Counted from the first letter of the stretch, positions 45,234 through 57,080 are shown. The stretch is 64,000 nucleotides of DNA from Cyanoderma ruficeps (GCA_008694505.1 VZDJ01000216.1:3482645-3546644); one strand, 5' to 3'. A program made the numbers and translations. Notes: generated from the sequence alone by a model not told the origin.

Positions 45234-47489
45234 CTGCCACTGCAGCCTGGCTGCTGAGGGGGACCTTTCCTGCCCCGTGCAGCTGCTCCTCTCCAGCCCT
45301 GCGAGTTCAGCTCTGTGCCACGGAGCAGTTGGACTCTTCACGGCCTCTGAGCCTTGGGATGCTGCTGCAGGGTGCCAGTGGGAAAGGCACGTTCCCAAAA
45401 TACACTGACATCCAAACCACACAGGCCCTGCTGCACAGAGAGAAGGAGGAAGGGAGGCAGTGAACAAATATTTGCCTGGCTACCCTGCTTTCTAGCACAG
45501 AGAGTCTGAAGAAGCAAAAGCCCAGCTTTCCAGTAAAACTCAGCCCACTGGTGCTGCCCACACTCTGAAATTGTGGTAGCTCGGTAACTCCCCAGTGTTT
45601 GGTCTCGTTTTCTGTTGAAGAAGCCAACAGAGCCAGGGGAGGGAGGTGGTTTCAGAGCACATGCAGCCAAACTGCTGAGTAATAAATCAGCCAACTCCTC
45701 CCCTGCTGCTCCAGGACACTGAAAGTTGTGCCAACTGCTTTTTCTCTCAGCACTGTTGATTTTACACCCACTCCAGAAGCGCCAGGACTGTTCTCACCGT
45801 GTGTCTTGGGTCACACCTAGAGCACAGGGCAGAGGGGACAGTTACAGAGCAGCCAGGACGGGTCCCGGGGTGGTGGTGACCTGCTGAACACACATTGTCC
45901 CCTGGTCCTCCAGCAGGAGGACCAACGCAGCCTGATCTCCTCTGTGTCATCTCTCAGTACTTGGCTTTTTGTCCAAGGCAGTTTGTGGGTTCAGCTCCTC
46001 GGCAGAGGCCAAGGATACACAGGGGAGAAATAAAGTAAATAATTAAATATAAATAGTAAAACTAAAGAATCCACAAGGGAGACAGATGTGAATGTCCTGA
46101 CCATGGGGAAACTTGTGAGACCGTCCTGTCCCATTCATCAGTCACTGCACTTAGAGAAACCTTGGTCAGGAGTCGCTGCTCTGGTGCCCAATATTTCATG
46201 ACGTGGCTGTATTTTCTCCTTGGGTTTGAGATCTCTTTCCTTAGGGAAGTGCTCTGGTGTTTCACACTGCAAGAATCCACTTTGCAGCCCTGCTCAGTGG
46301 GGTTTTTCACTGTTCAGGTCTCTTTCCTTTACCTGCTCTTCAGCCTTTATGAAATGTGTAGTTAAAATCGCTGAGATCTGACTCTTTCAATCACATCCCA
46401 GAGGGGCAAAGCCCTGAGCTGAGCAGGGAATAGGGAAGGGCTTGACAACCACTCTCAGCTGAGCACAGGAATCGCCTAAGCCACGCTTCTTTAGGAGCCA
46501 GTCTAAAAAAAAACCACAGAAAAGGTGTTGAAATTGGAGCTCTGGTATTTTTTAGGGGGAAACAAGTGTAAAGTCCTGATGTGAATCCTTGCTCTTGCTC
46601 TCCTGAAATGCTGACAGTCCCCACCAGCCCTCACCTCTCCCAGCCATGAGCACTCAGCTTTGCCAGCTGCTGGCACCAGCCAAGGAAATTCCAATGTCTG
46701 TGGCAAACTCCAGCTCAAGGAACAGCTTGTTTTCCACTGCCCAGAGCCTGCAGCTTTAACTATGGCCCCAAGTTTGAAAACAGAGCCCTTGTTTTTCACG
46801 GAAAGCCTCGTCCATCCTAACAAATTCCACTGCATCCAGGCTGTGTCACAGTGTGGTGCTTCCTATGGCTTGCCCAGGTGCAAAATAAAAGTGAGAAAAA
46901 GAGCATTGTGAGAGGAAGGGAACATCGCTGGGCTTTTCCTTCACTTCTTTCATGTCCTAGGCAGGAAGATGGAAATATTCCCAAGATTTTGACCTGCCTC
47001 AACCCTTAGAAACATGAAGCTGGTTACAAAAGCAGCGACTCAGTCTGCCCAGGCAGCGATGGCTGATGCAGATGAATCCTCCACTGCAAGAGAGAAGAGC
47101 AAAATCCCAGCTCCTTGCCCAGAGCAGTGCCCTGGGACAACTCAGGGACTCTGCTGACAGCCACCAGCCTCACCTGGGCTGCAGGAGAGAGGAGGAGACC
47201 CTCTGGAGACATTCTGTGCACCATGCCATGGGAAAATGATAAACAGGGGAACACTCGCACAGTTTCCCTGCCGTACCAAAGCCCTCGCAGCAGCGATTGC
47301 CTGTGCTCTCCCGGAGGAAGAGAAGCAGCAGGGGTGGGAATGATGCAGACACACACACCCCGAGCAAGGGCCGTGCTCCGGGCACCCGCTGGCACTCGGG
47401 AGGTGGCAGAAGGACACTGCGGCCCCAGCAGGACAGCCCGGTGCTCCTCCTGCCAGCAGCAGGAGCCACGGCTGCGTCCGCCAGCGCAG
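45234..47489. other. Unique non-coding DNA
   Basis: No gene or repeat family recognised; mixed composition. 46020-46070 is A/T-rich. Confidence 0.5.
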
Positions 47490-47875
47490 AGATGCTAATT
47501 AGGTATGAGAGAAGTGAAGAAAGGAAGAGGAGGGAGGGGAAAGAAATACTGAATCCTCGAGTCAATGGGAAAACACTACAATCCAACGCAGGCAGGATGA
47601 AACCAGCCCAGTACAACATTGTCCGGTTAAACTCACAGCCCTGTATTATTCCCCGCTCGCGTTAAGTAGCTCTGTAGTGTTAGTGCTGTTCTTGAAAGAT
47701 AACTTCACCTCTGACCCCTTAAGCTCCGAGACACTCCTAAAAGTCCCGGCATGTTATTACGAACAGAAGAGCAGTGTTAATGCTGAAATGCTCTATCCCC
47801 TTCTCCTCCCTCCTTGTCACCGCTGGATTTTAAAGCACAACGTTATTAAAAAAGAAAATATGTGCAGGGGATGCA
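47490..47875. other. Candidate conserved non-coding block
   Basis: Repeat-free, with 'gagatgctaattaggtatga', 'acattgtccggttaaactca' and 'ttccccgctcgcgttaagta' showing retained CpG in AT-rich context. A TAATTA homeodomain core is present. No coding potential. Confidence 0.3.
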
Positions 47876-48324
47876 CCATCCCCTTCCAGCAGCAATCCCT
47901 GCGTGTGGAGACACCCCCTTGGGTTTGCACAGCCAGGGCTGAGGAGAGGCTTTTCCAGCCTCCTTGTCTTGGGCATTTCCCGCCCTCTCTTTCTCCGAGG
48001 TTTTTGTTGTTCCCTCCTCAGGGCACACGACAGGATGCTGGTGTGTGCCCCGGAGGGCGAAGGTGACGCCACAGAAAGTCAGGTCACCTTCACACACTTG
48101 AAAATATCAAAAAAACCCCGCCTGAAACCCAAAGTGCTCTAAAGCTGCTGAGGCACAGCTGGAGTGAGGTGCTGGTGCTGACCCTGCGTAGGCTGGGCTG
48201 GCATGGGCTCCATCCCGGCGTTTCCCAAACGCCCGGAGAAACCTCTCCTCTCCCTTCCCATCCTCTCTCCCTCATCATCATCATCAGCTGCCTCCTTCTT
48301 CCTCCCCGGCTCTGCTGTTTTCTG
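47876..48324. other. Unique non-coding DNA
   Basis: Nothing recognisable except a short (TCA)n run near 48273-48287. Confidence 0.4.
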
Positions 48325-48412
48325 TTTGTGTTGCCTTCCTCAGACTGTAAAGCCTTCGGGGGCAGGAACAGGCTGTAATCTGTGTTTGTCAAGTGCCATG
48401 TAAACGGCTGGC
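48325..48412 (+). mobile_element. Ancient amniote SINE tail (MIR1_Amn-like)
   Basis: 'agactgtaaagccttcgggg' followed by 'gcaggaacaggctgtaatct' and 'gtgtttgtcaagtgccatg' matches, in order, the well-known amniote motif GTAAGCTCCTTGGGGCAGGGACTGTCTTTCTGTGTTTGTACAGCGCC. This is the conserved tail of old MIR-type SINEs found in turtles, crocodilians and birds. The head is not recognisable. Confidence 0.65.
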
Positions 48413-49140
48413 TAAATGTGTTTGTTTTCAAGCGCTTATTTGTTTTTCGAAGGGGTAGTTACAGGAAAGTACACAGCGGAATAAGTAATTGGTGCGGGGC
48501 TGGGAGGCGATGGGAGAGGCGCCGTGTCCCCGCGGGGAGAGGCAGATGGCACCAGTGTGGTTCCCATCCTCCTTTCCGTCCTTCACAGCCAGGGAGGGCT
48601 GGGGACAGCTCCAGAGACACAAAGGATGTGTCAAAGGGACATGAAGGTGCCGGGGCAGGTCACCAAGGTGTGCCCCATTGTTGCCCTGAGCTTTCTGTCT
48701 TTTTGTCTTTCTGTAGAACTTTCTCACGCAGCTTCATGGAAACAATATCTATTCTTAGAATTTTTACACACTTCTCCTGTGAGAGAAGAAATGATGGATG
48801 GTGATGTCCACCATCCAGGTTGAAGAGGTGGCAACCCATGTAGCCAATCTCTTGACCTCTGTACATATCTATAAATCCTGGAGTCAGATTGAATTAAAAA
48901 AGGAGTTTTCTTAAAGAGCCGCGGTGTGAGTTTCATTTCAGTGTTCCTGAAATTGGGACACGCCCAGCTTCGGCCTGTAACACCCCATGCCAGCCTTTCC
49001 CTCGGGCTTTATTCCCGCACTGCTCTGAGGCCGTGTGGGTTTGCACGTCCAGGGCACATGTTTTCCTGTGTTCTCCTTGACAGCCGTGCCCCGTGTCCTT
49101 CCCGATGCCGCCTCCGGCCCCTCCTTCCCGGCTTGTACAA
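48413..49140. other. Unique non-coding DNA
   Basis: 48410-48500 is AT-rich and may continue a conserved block ('caagcgcttatttgtttttc'). The rest is GC-rich. No gene recognised. Confidence 0.4.
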
Positions 49141-50130
49141 CTAATGAAACTGTAATCGCTTCCACCGCAGCATCTGCGGGGCTTTGAGGGTGGAACTGAG
49201 AGCAGGCCATCAGGAAACAGCCTGATTAAAAAGTACTTTGGGGAGGGGGCACTTTGCCTGAGGGTGACAACGTCTCTTACACTTGAAATGAAATATATCC
49301 GTGTTGAAGAGTGGGAAAGAAAAGAGAAAAACTTTGGCCCCTGCGGAGGTTCAGAAGCCCTTAGGCTGTTGGCCACTGGATTCATGTACACCGTGCTTTA
49401 AAGCTTTAAAAAGTGCCTAAAAAAAGCAAGATATTGCTACCCTGTGGACTGTAAAATATCCTATCACCAGCCAGCCATACACAGCGAGGATGTCATGCCA
49501 TGGGGTTGGCAGCAGTATCATAGGCAAGGTAAAGATGCTCCAGTGCATATATTAAAGGCAGCCCGAGCCCTAAATGCACCCTAAAGAAGATGGATCTCCT
49601 GGAGAAGCTGAGATCTATTCATCACAATCTGATTCCTAAGTGTCAATTAATCTTACAGCTTGTGTGTTGTTCCCCAGCCCTGACACATCTCTCACTGTCT
49701 CTGACTTGGAAGAGTAATGGGAGACAGTGTTTGAGTATATAAAAGATAATTAATAGAAAACATCCTCCCTTTAAAAAACAACCACCAAACCAACCTTTTA
49801 GCATAATACGTCTTTCCACCGGCATCCATTTCCACGGATCCAACTCGCAGCTTTTGTCGTTTGGGGAATGTTAATTGCTCCGCGAGGAACTAAGTGTTTT
49901 AAAAGGGTGAGAAGGACCCTGCTAAAGTATGCGGCCGACACAAAAGAAATGGTGATTTTTAATTTTTTTTTTAACGCTCATTGTTCCCCTCTAAGCACCG
50001 AGCCCGTCCCTGGCTCTTGCTCCGACTTTACAGAAAAGCCCCGGAGCCCCCGGCGCGGTGAGATGTAATGCAATGAGATAATTTTATTTCGCCTCTAACA
50101 TAACTCGGAGGGAAATAAAGCCTGTGGATG
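49141..50130. other. Candidate conserved non-coding cluster
   Basis: A long stretch without named repeats that combines AT-rich words with CpGs: 'ggggaatgttaattgctccg', 'taaagtatgcggccgacaca', 'gagataattttatttcgcct'. A GGCAGCAGTATCATAGGCAA segment at about 49507 faintly recalls the start of U4 snRNA but diverges at once. No coding potential. Texture suggests enhancers; unproven. Confidence 0.35.
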
Positions 50131-51577
50131 GAGCCTGTTGCTCTCAGGGAGCCATCCCGGGATAGCGATACAGCAGCAGGGCCAGAGGATGGAGCTGGGT
50201 TTGCCCAGTGTGCCACTGATGGGGGCAATGCAGGAAAAGGGGGCCCTCAGGGCAAGATCGGAGCAGGGCAGGAAAAAGGCCCGGGAATGGGGGAAAAATA
50301 TTCATTTCCTGCCTTAGACAGCGGAGAGACTCCCCCGGGGGAAGGGGTTTAGCGAAAGGTATTTCCTGGTGAACAGCAAGGGCTGGGTGGAGCTGGGGTG
50401 ACTGGGATCCCTGCGCGGATTTTTCAAAAGCACCCGACATGGAGTTGGACAGGATTCCTCTTGCTCCAGGAAAAAAAAAAAAAAAAACCTGCTGGAAAAG
50501 CCAGAGAGGCGGTACCTGGATGGGTCAGAGCTTGGCTGAATGTGGATGTGGCTTTGCAGGAGCAGATTTCCTGGGAAGAAGGGTGGAGGAGCTGCGTTGC
50601 CACTCAAGGCACCAACAATGAGCAGAAATGTCGCTGCTCTGGCCCCGCGGGAATTGCAAAATCTCCAAGTCTGGCAGCATCGGCCCAGGATGGATTCTGT
50701 CCCTTTCTCCCCAGACAGATCTGCTCGGGCTGGAATGTCGTGGCTGCCTCACGGCTGGGCCAGGAGCATGGTCCTGGTGCTGGAGGCTGCAGGGATGGAG
50801 CTCCAGCTCTCAGCTGTGTCCTGACATCTGGAAGTCTTCAAATACCAAATCTAGTCAAAATCTCGGCAGAGAGCCCTGGCAGCTGCGGTGGTTGGGCCAG
50901 GGAGGATGGGGTTAGCAGAAAAGAGCCGCTTTTTCAGGCCCTTTCATAATGGACTGTAATTCCTGCCTGGAGGGGGTCAGCGGGAGTTCCTCTGGGTTTG
51001 TCCTTTCCACTTTGTCTCCCTGCACAACTAAACCTTAGTATAGATTCAAGGCTTTAAAACACCTGAAACAAACCCAAGAGGCCCATGGAGAGACCTGGGA
51101 ATGTCCATCGAGTCTTCTGGGATCCCCCAGCCTCTCTTGGCTCTGGCTGGTTTTGTTTTGGGGTGCTGATTCCCAAACTTCCACTGGGGGTTTTGGGAAT
51201 GACACACATGATCGGGGAGAGATCAGAGCTCTGCATCCACTGAGCCTGCTGGACTCCCTCACAGTCCAGTCTTCAAACAGAATTTGTGATTTTTAAATCA
51301 AAAATCTGTTTAAAATCAACTTTTTTTTTCTCTTGCTTAAACACTCATTTGATGAGAGTAAGAATTTTAATATCAACAGTTTTGACTCTAAGACCTTCTG
51401 CTTGCTTCACTTTGGTTTTTAAAACCCGGTTCTCAAGTTCCTTTCTACAATTTTTTGGGTACTGACTGATGAACAAACGAGGCTCTCACACTTTTAGTTG
51501 CTGTGAACAAATGAGAGCAAGTGGGGAACCCATCACTGGGACAGGGAAGAAAGGTGGCCTGATGCTGTTTTACACCA
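50131..51577. other. Unique non-coding DNA
   Basis: No gene recognised. A run of 17 A lies at 50471-50487. The 51260-51460 part is AT-rich and just precedes the LTR; it might be flanking DNA or retroviral relic, but nothing identifies it. Confidence 0.45.
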
Positions 51578-51870
51578 CAACGACACAGACTCCCAACTTC
51601 AGAAGGCTGAAAATGACTCCTTTATTTTTGGGATGTGTCTCTCTTTTATACTATTTTACACAGACCAATCTGATTGGTGACACAAAGGCAAAACCTCTTC
51701 ACTCACATTGGTCAGAGCAGAGGGACATCAAAAAGGAGTCCCTCCTAGGGAAAGGAATGAATAATATAGGTACAGTTTACAAAAACACTTCTCCTGTTTA
51801 CAGAAAATTCCCTGGGAAAAGAATTTCAGAAAACCAAAACACCTCAGGCACGAAACCAGGGCTACAAGAG
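51578..51870 (-). mobile_element. LTR of an endogenous retrovirus (copy F)
   Basis: Sister of the LTR at 1450-1736, same strand. On the minus strand it has a TATA box (AGTATAAAAG near 51637) and an intact AATAAA signal (near 51614), where copy A has a mutated one. The shared region ends at 'agggctacaa' on the plus strand, marking its U3 boundary. A 264-codon plus-strand frame covering it is antisense noise. No clear target-site duplication is seen, which fits either a truncated insertion or attached retroviral interior on its right. Confidence 0.7.
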
Positions 51871-52640
51871 GAGTTTGCTGCAGCTCCTGCGGGTGTTTGG
51901 CCCTTGCTCCACCTGCAAATGGTGGATGAGCTGGTTCATTTCCATGGAGATATCCTGAATGTCTTGATTAATGCATGGCAGACTCGGGGTTTGCTGTCTG
52001 TGGGGTTTGTGGCCCTTTCCTACCCTCACCTACAGGAAAAAATGTGCACAGGGACAATCTTGCAGAGCAAACCACTGCAGCATCACCCTGCCAGGAGCAG
52101 CAGATCAGACTCCCTGCTCTCCAAGGATGGGAGATACAGTTGTAAGTTTGGAGGCGGAGGCAGGAGCTGTCAGACCCAGTCAGGTTTCATCAGCCTGAAT
52201 AAACAGCCTGTGAATCTCCTAATTACAGGTTCCCCCGTAGGATTTTGGCACATTCACTCCTAACCCAGCCAGGGGAAGTGCAGAAGTTATCGAAATGAAA
52301 CCTAATAAAGCCTAAATATTGTCTCCCATATTCTGAGGCTCAGCAAAGGTTTGATTTACATTTCTAGCAAAGGTTCTTGCATCTGGAGCAATGGCTTGTA
52401 TATTGTATTTATCTAAGATTATAGGTGCTTTATGGCATTTACTGGATCTTGTAAATATTCTGTAAAGCACTATCGACAGAACAATTATGGGAGAGGAATA
52501 ACAGTTTTGAATCAACTCCTCTTGGAAGAAAAAAAATGGATTTTGCCCTTTGCTGCAGCAAATGATCTTCAACTCAGTAATGCTCAACAGCACATGTGAG
52601 CAGAGTACTGTCCAATTTAACCCCCTGGCTGGTTTTTCCA
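51871..52640 (-). other. Possible degraded retroviral interior beside LTR F
   Basis: If LTR F is the 3' LTR of a minus-strand element, its interior lies here. On the minus strand there is a stop-free segment that ends at the LTR edge and looks helical, with spaced I, L and M residues (about 52045-51870), and farther upstream a 109-codon frame (52641-52312) with one short hydrophobic stretch. Neither is recognised as a known retroviral protein and there is no clear polypurine tract next to the LTR. It may be plain flanking DNA. Confidence 0.2.
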
Positions 52641-53199
52641 AAACCTGGCCTCTTATGGTCCTGGGAAAGAGAACAAGGCCTGGGAGACTCCAGGATGTGG
52701 CAGCACGTTGGAAGAGTGGGCTGTCCTGCAGATGAGAGCAGCAAACCTCACCCTCACTTGTTCAAAACCCAATCTGCACTCTGACACCACAGATCAGCCC
52801 TCTGGCTACGCCCCTGGAAATGATCTCACTCTTCACCTTCACTTGTGGCCTTTCCCTGTTCCTTTTCCAACACAAGCAGCAGGGACAGAGCTTTGGGGCA
52901 GCCAGGAGCTTGGTGTGAGTCAGTGCCAGTGAAAACCCCAGCTCTGCCAGCTCCTGGGAGAAGCTCTTTCCTCCTGGAAGGCTCATGCCCCTCTCTGGGG
53001 CTCTGGGTGGCCTGGGAGACGAGGGAAGGGTGTCAGAGTGTCCCTGTGTGCTGTGCCACTGATGGGGTGGGGCTGGAGGGATGGTGGTCAATCCTGTTTT
53101 TAGCACAGCCTGCAGCAGGTCGGTGAGCACAGCTGGCTGTGGGAACAATGGGCAGGGATGGTGAAACCCCACACTCAGCACCGAGGTGAGCAGCAGCTC
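52641..53199. other. Unique non-coding DNA
   Basis: Nothing recognisable. Confidence 0.4.
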
Positions 53200-53298
53200 A
53201 CCTGGATAAAACACCTCCCTGCCTGTGGGAAGACCTGGATAAAACACCTCCCTGCCTGTGGGAAGACCTGGATAAAACACCTTCCTGGCTGTGGGAAG
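53200..53298. repeat. 33-bp tandem repeat, 3 units
   Basis: ACCTGGATAAAACACCTCCC followed by TGCCTGTGGGAAG occurs three times; the third unit has two substitutions. The period is divisible by three, so the frame through it repeats an 11-residue block; it is not a gene. Confidence 0.97.
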
Positions 53299-54284
53299 CC
53301 TCTCCAAACCTCTGTAGGGAAGCACAGAGGGTGTGAGAGCTCAGGGAGGTTTGGCTGCTCGCCTGTCCTCAGCTTCTCCTCTGTTAATCATCTCACAGGT
53401 CCTGCTGCCTCCATCCATCCCAGCTCCCTGTGGGCTCACAGACGGCTCCCTCAGGACCAGCCCGGTGTCAGAGGAGTGCAGGGAGCAGAGAGCCAGGCCC
53501 GGACACAGCCCAGAGACAAACCCTGCTGCTCTGCTGCCTCCCCAGAAGGAGGGGAGGGACGCGGTGTCTGGAGCAGCACAGCGGGCTCAGGGATCCCTGG
53601 GACAGCTCTGCTGTGTGTCCCTGCAGCCACCTGGGGCTGGGGTTGCCAGCAGACCCTGCCTGACCCCAGATCTGTGTAGGGTGTTTCCATGCCCACGTGC
53701 CAGCCCTGCGGGCAGCAGGAACCTCGGCCATGTGTCACTTCTCAGACCCAGAAGGGCTGGGTGGTGCATGGGGGATGGGAACGTGACCTTCCCTTTCACT
53801 TTGTGAAATTCCAGAATCTCAGTGTTTTCCCACTCCATAAAATCTGAAAATCTGAGCTCCAGTGCTCCTGCAGAGAAGATGGGAGGCAGCCTGAGGACCC
53901 GTTTGAGGGGACAGAGCAAAGCCAGTCTCATGTGCAGTTCAAAGAGAATGAAGGTGGCTCTAGGCACTTGGGATTGCCTGGCCCTTCCCTGCAGCCCTTG
54001 ACCCTGCCCTGCATGCAGGATGGTCAGAAAGCCCCCTCTGGCTGCAGCCCAGTTGTCGGAGTCTGGGGCATCCCTTTGGATGACCTGGGACCTGAGGAAG
54101 AGAGTTTGAACCCTGGACAGGGGGTGTGGAGCTGGTCCAGGGGTGTTGGACACCTTGGCACAGAGCCCAGGAAGACATTGGGTTTGATTTTAGTCCGTGG
54201 GAGAGGCTTCCAACACTGAGAGAGGAATTACAAACCTCAAAGGTGTGAAAATAGTAGTTCAGCACAGCACGGAGTAAAAAATTT
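53299..54284. other. Unique non-coding DNA
   Basis: GC-rich, no gene recognised despite overlapping open frames on both strands. Confidence 0.45.
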
Positions 54285-54783
54285 TGTAGTTTAGGGGTTT
54301 TTAGAATAGAGGTGAATGGGGGACAAGATGGAGGATTTGGGGTGTTGCCCTGAGTTCCTCTCCTTCTTCCTCGTCCTCCATCTTCTGACGTGGGGATGAC
54401 ACAAAGCAGTTTGAGGGGATTGGGTCAGGGTAGAAGTGACCCTTCTAGTGTAGGTGCTGTACATTGGCACAAAATTGTAAATAGTGGACACGTAACTCTC
54501 TGTATAAGGGCAAAGCAACGCCCCACGGGCAGCAGTGGCCTCGTGTCCAGCCACTGTCTGAGCCTCAGCTGGGTGCAGAGAAATCTCTGATGCCAAATAA
54601 TCAACAACATAAGAAACCTGAAAACAAGGCCTTGAAGACTCCGCTTTTCCTCTTGCGACAGCTCAGGGCTTTTAGAGGGCCAAGGACTCTTAACAGCCTG
54701 AATCTCGGGTGAGAAACCAAACCCGAGACCCAGCGACCCTGGGAGTCTCCCTGCCTCCCCCAGGGCGCCGTGCAGCTCTCAGC
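54285..54783 (+). mobile_element. Solo LTR, ERVL-like (copy G)
   Basis: Starts near TGTAGTTTAGGGGTTTTTAG. It carries 'caagatggaggatttggggt', a pyrimidine-rich section, 'gtgctgtacattggcacaaa', a TATA box (CTGTATAAGGGC near 54502), a weak polyadenylation signal (CCAAATAATCAAC near 54595) and an R/U5-like end ('ctccgcttttcctcttgcga'). The middle resembles the LTR at 13567. The right boundary is approximate and no interior genes follow. Confidence 0.7.
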
Positions 54784-55576
54784 AGACCCTCAGAGATGCC
54801 CAGTCCTGGTGCTGTGCAAAGCCTCTGCCCTGTGGTGGGCAGGGACTCGGGGCATCACTGAAGGGGTCTCTGCCCCAGCCCTGGCTCTTGCCCCAACTGA
54901 TTTGAGGCATTAAATCCACCTGATGTTTCCTCTCTGGGGGAAGTAGTGGAGATGCTTGTAAAGGAATCCAAATGGAATCACAGGAGACAGGAGGAAAATC
55001 TCCCTCCAGGCAGCTGGAGTGCAAAGCACTTGGAAATGGTCACAAGGTGTCAGTGGTGTCGGCCCTGCCACAGCCTGCCTGAGACAGAAGCAAGCTGGGG
55101 AGGGTGGAATCCCCAGGGGTGGCTTTTGGGGAATCACTGGGGCAGAAATGTACCCTCTGAAAACCTTTCCCACACGGCCCCAACAACTGCAGCTCTACAG
55201 CCCTAGCGGGGAGGGCTGGACCCAGGAGAGGACATCTGTCCATGGCCTGAAGCTGGAGAGGAAATGCTTCACCATCACTCCCAGCCAAACAGAATCCCAA
55301 GCGAACCTTTCTAACAATCTGAAGTTGGGAAACATCCCTTTGTTTTACTGGGTCGTGTTTTCTTTTGAGTTTCTCCATCTCCCCAGTTTGTCTCCAGGCT
55401 CCCTGGTTTCAGGCCAGGTCTGTCCAGTTTTCCAAGGCACACACAGATTGGGCAGAGGGTTTGAGCCAAGGGAGAACTAATGAATCATTTTCTGCCTGGA
55501 TCGTGCTATGTGAAGGGCCAGGCAGTGACGTGGCTGGGTCCCAGCCTGCTGTCCCTCAGCCAGCAGCCCCACCACG
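54784..55576. other. Unique non-coding DNA
   Basis: No gene or repeat family recognised. Confidence 0.45.
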
Positions 55577-55803
55577 AGCAGCTCCAGGGGCATCCCATGG
55601 ACACGTGCCTGCAGGCAGCAGGGCCAGCTCTAGCAGGAATGTTTTTGAGGAAGAGCAGTTCCAGGAGCATCCCATGGACACGTGCCTGCAGGCAGCAGGG
55701 CTGGCTCTAGCAGGGATGTTTTTGAGGAGGAGCAGCCCCAGGGGCATCCCATGGACACGTGCCTGCAGGCAGCAGGGTTGGCTCTAGCAGGGACGTTTTT
55801 GAA
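55577..55803. repeat. 77-bp tandem repeat, about 2.8 units
   Basis: The unit contains GCATCCCATGGACACGTGCC, TGCAGGCAGCAGGG, CTCTAGCAGG and TGTTTTTGAGGA followed by GAGCAGCCCCAG. Units differ by a handful of substitutions. Every unit holds CCATGG and an ACACGTGCC E-box-like word. Confidence 0.97.
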
Positions 55804-56469
55804 TGACCAAAAGCAGCAGCTGTGGGGTGTCCTGCAGAGCTCTGCTCAGCTCTGTCCTTCACCAGCACCAAAGGGAACACTTTTCCCTCAGTATCAGCAG
55901 CAGGGATGCTGATCCCACTCCGGCTGAGCCGGGACAGCAGTGACACCATGGGTTGGCCACATAAATTCTCACAAAGCCCTGGGGGAAGCAGAACACTCTG
56001 GTTCACTCTCCTGACCTTACACAAGGGCCTCGAGGCACCCCAGTCCGTGTCCTCCCAGTGCAGAAGTGGTCAGAGAGTGGGGAACAGATCCTGGCCCTGA
56101 GTTCCTGTGGGGTTGTCACGTCTGGGCTTGATGCAAAGGACATGGTGCTGCTTCCTCTCCTTCTCCCTTCCAGACAGCAGACAGCTGGAGTTGAGAGAGG
56201 AAACACCACTGTGAAAGTCCCCCCAAAAATATCCCCAGGATTATTTCTCCAGTTCACTGTGGGATCTTCGTGCCTGCAGGTGTCCCCTGTAACACAGAGA
56301 ACCCCCAGGATGTGAGAATGCAGGAGGAGCTCTGCTGGGGGCTGGAGATGAGCAGGGCTGTGTCCAACCCCTGTGCAGTTGGGGTTCAGCCTTCCTTTGA
56401 GGTGCACCCATGGAAAGCAGGCTCCAGTTCTGCCCTGGGGAGCTCATCCCTCCCAGGATATCAAACCCA
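55804..56469. other. Unique non-coding DNA
   Basis: Nothing recognisable. Confidence 0.4.
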
Positions 56470-56898
56470 CATGAGTCACAGCCACAGACTCACAGAGAGC
56501 AATAATATTTTACCGCCTAATCCCATTTAGCTCCTGGCTCACCTTTTGTTCTGGCCTTCTCACACCGTAGGAAATCCTGTGTATCCTGTGAGTAGTTTGG
56601 GCAATCAGTCATTCCTTGTGGTGCTGGGAGCAGGGAGATATGAGCACCTGGTAAGTTTTATGACATTCAAACCAATGTAAATAGCAAACACCTCCTCGTG
56701 AGTCAGGGATTAACTCCAGACTCCTCTGCTTTAATGATAAATATTTTGACTTAATGAGAACAAACTAATGCCCTTTTTTGAGTTAGCACTTCTATATTAG
56801 GGACACAATACCTGCGTCTGGCAGTGGCCAGAGGATAAAGTTTAGAGACATGAATCTGTCTGCCTGTTCCTCCTATTGATTCTCAGTTTAAATGGATG
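56470..56898. other. Candidate conserved non-coding block
   Basis: AT-rich, repeat-free: 'caataatattttaccgccta', 'tttaatgataaatattttga'. It has an AP-1-like ATGAGTCAC word at 56471. No coding potential. Composition-based. Confidence 0.3.
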
Positions 56899-56931
56899 AA
56901 AAAAAAAAAAAAAANAAAAAAAAAAAAAAAA
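56899..56931. repeat. Poly(A) tract with one ambiguous base
   Basis: Thirty-three positions of A interrupted only by an N at 56915. The length is probably not resolved in the assembly. No retroposon body recognised in front of it. Confidence 0.95.
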
Positions 56932-57014
56932 GAACCTCCAGTAGTTTAGACCACAACAGAGATGCACATTAATGTAAAGACCCTGTAGAGTCCCATTAAA
57001 TTTGAGGTTGTGCT

Positions 57015-57080
57015 GGGCCAGGGGTTGGACTTGATGATCCTTTTGGGTCCCTTCCAGCTAAGGATATTCTACAATTCTAG
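57015..57080 (+). mobile_element. CR1 LINE 3' tail
   Basis: 'gccaggggttggacttgatg' followed by 'atccttttgggtcccttcca' and 'ttctacaattctag' is a CR1 terminus. Confidence 0.92.

Noticed and set aside
49500..49560. U4 snRNA pseudogene
   Set aside because: GGCAGCAGTATCATAGGCAA resembles the U4 start for about 17 bases only and the rest diverges; chance is likely.
51469..52263. 264-codon plus-strand open frame
   Set aside because: It is antisense to LTR F and continues into flanking DNA; no protein family recognised.
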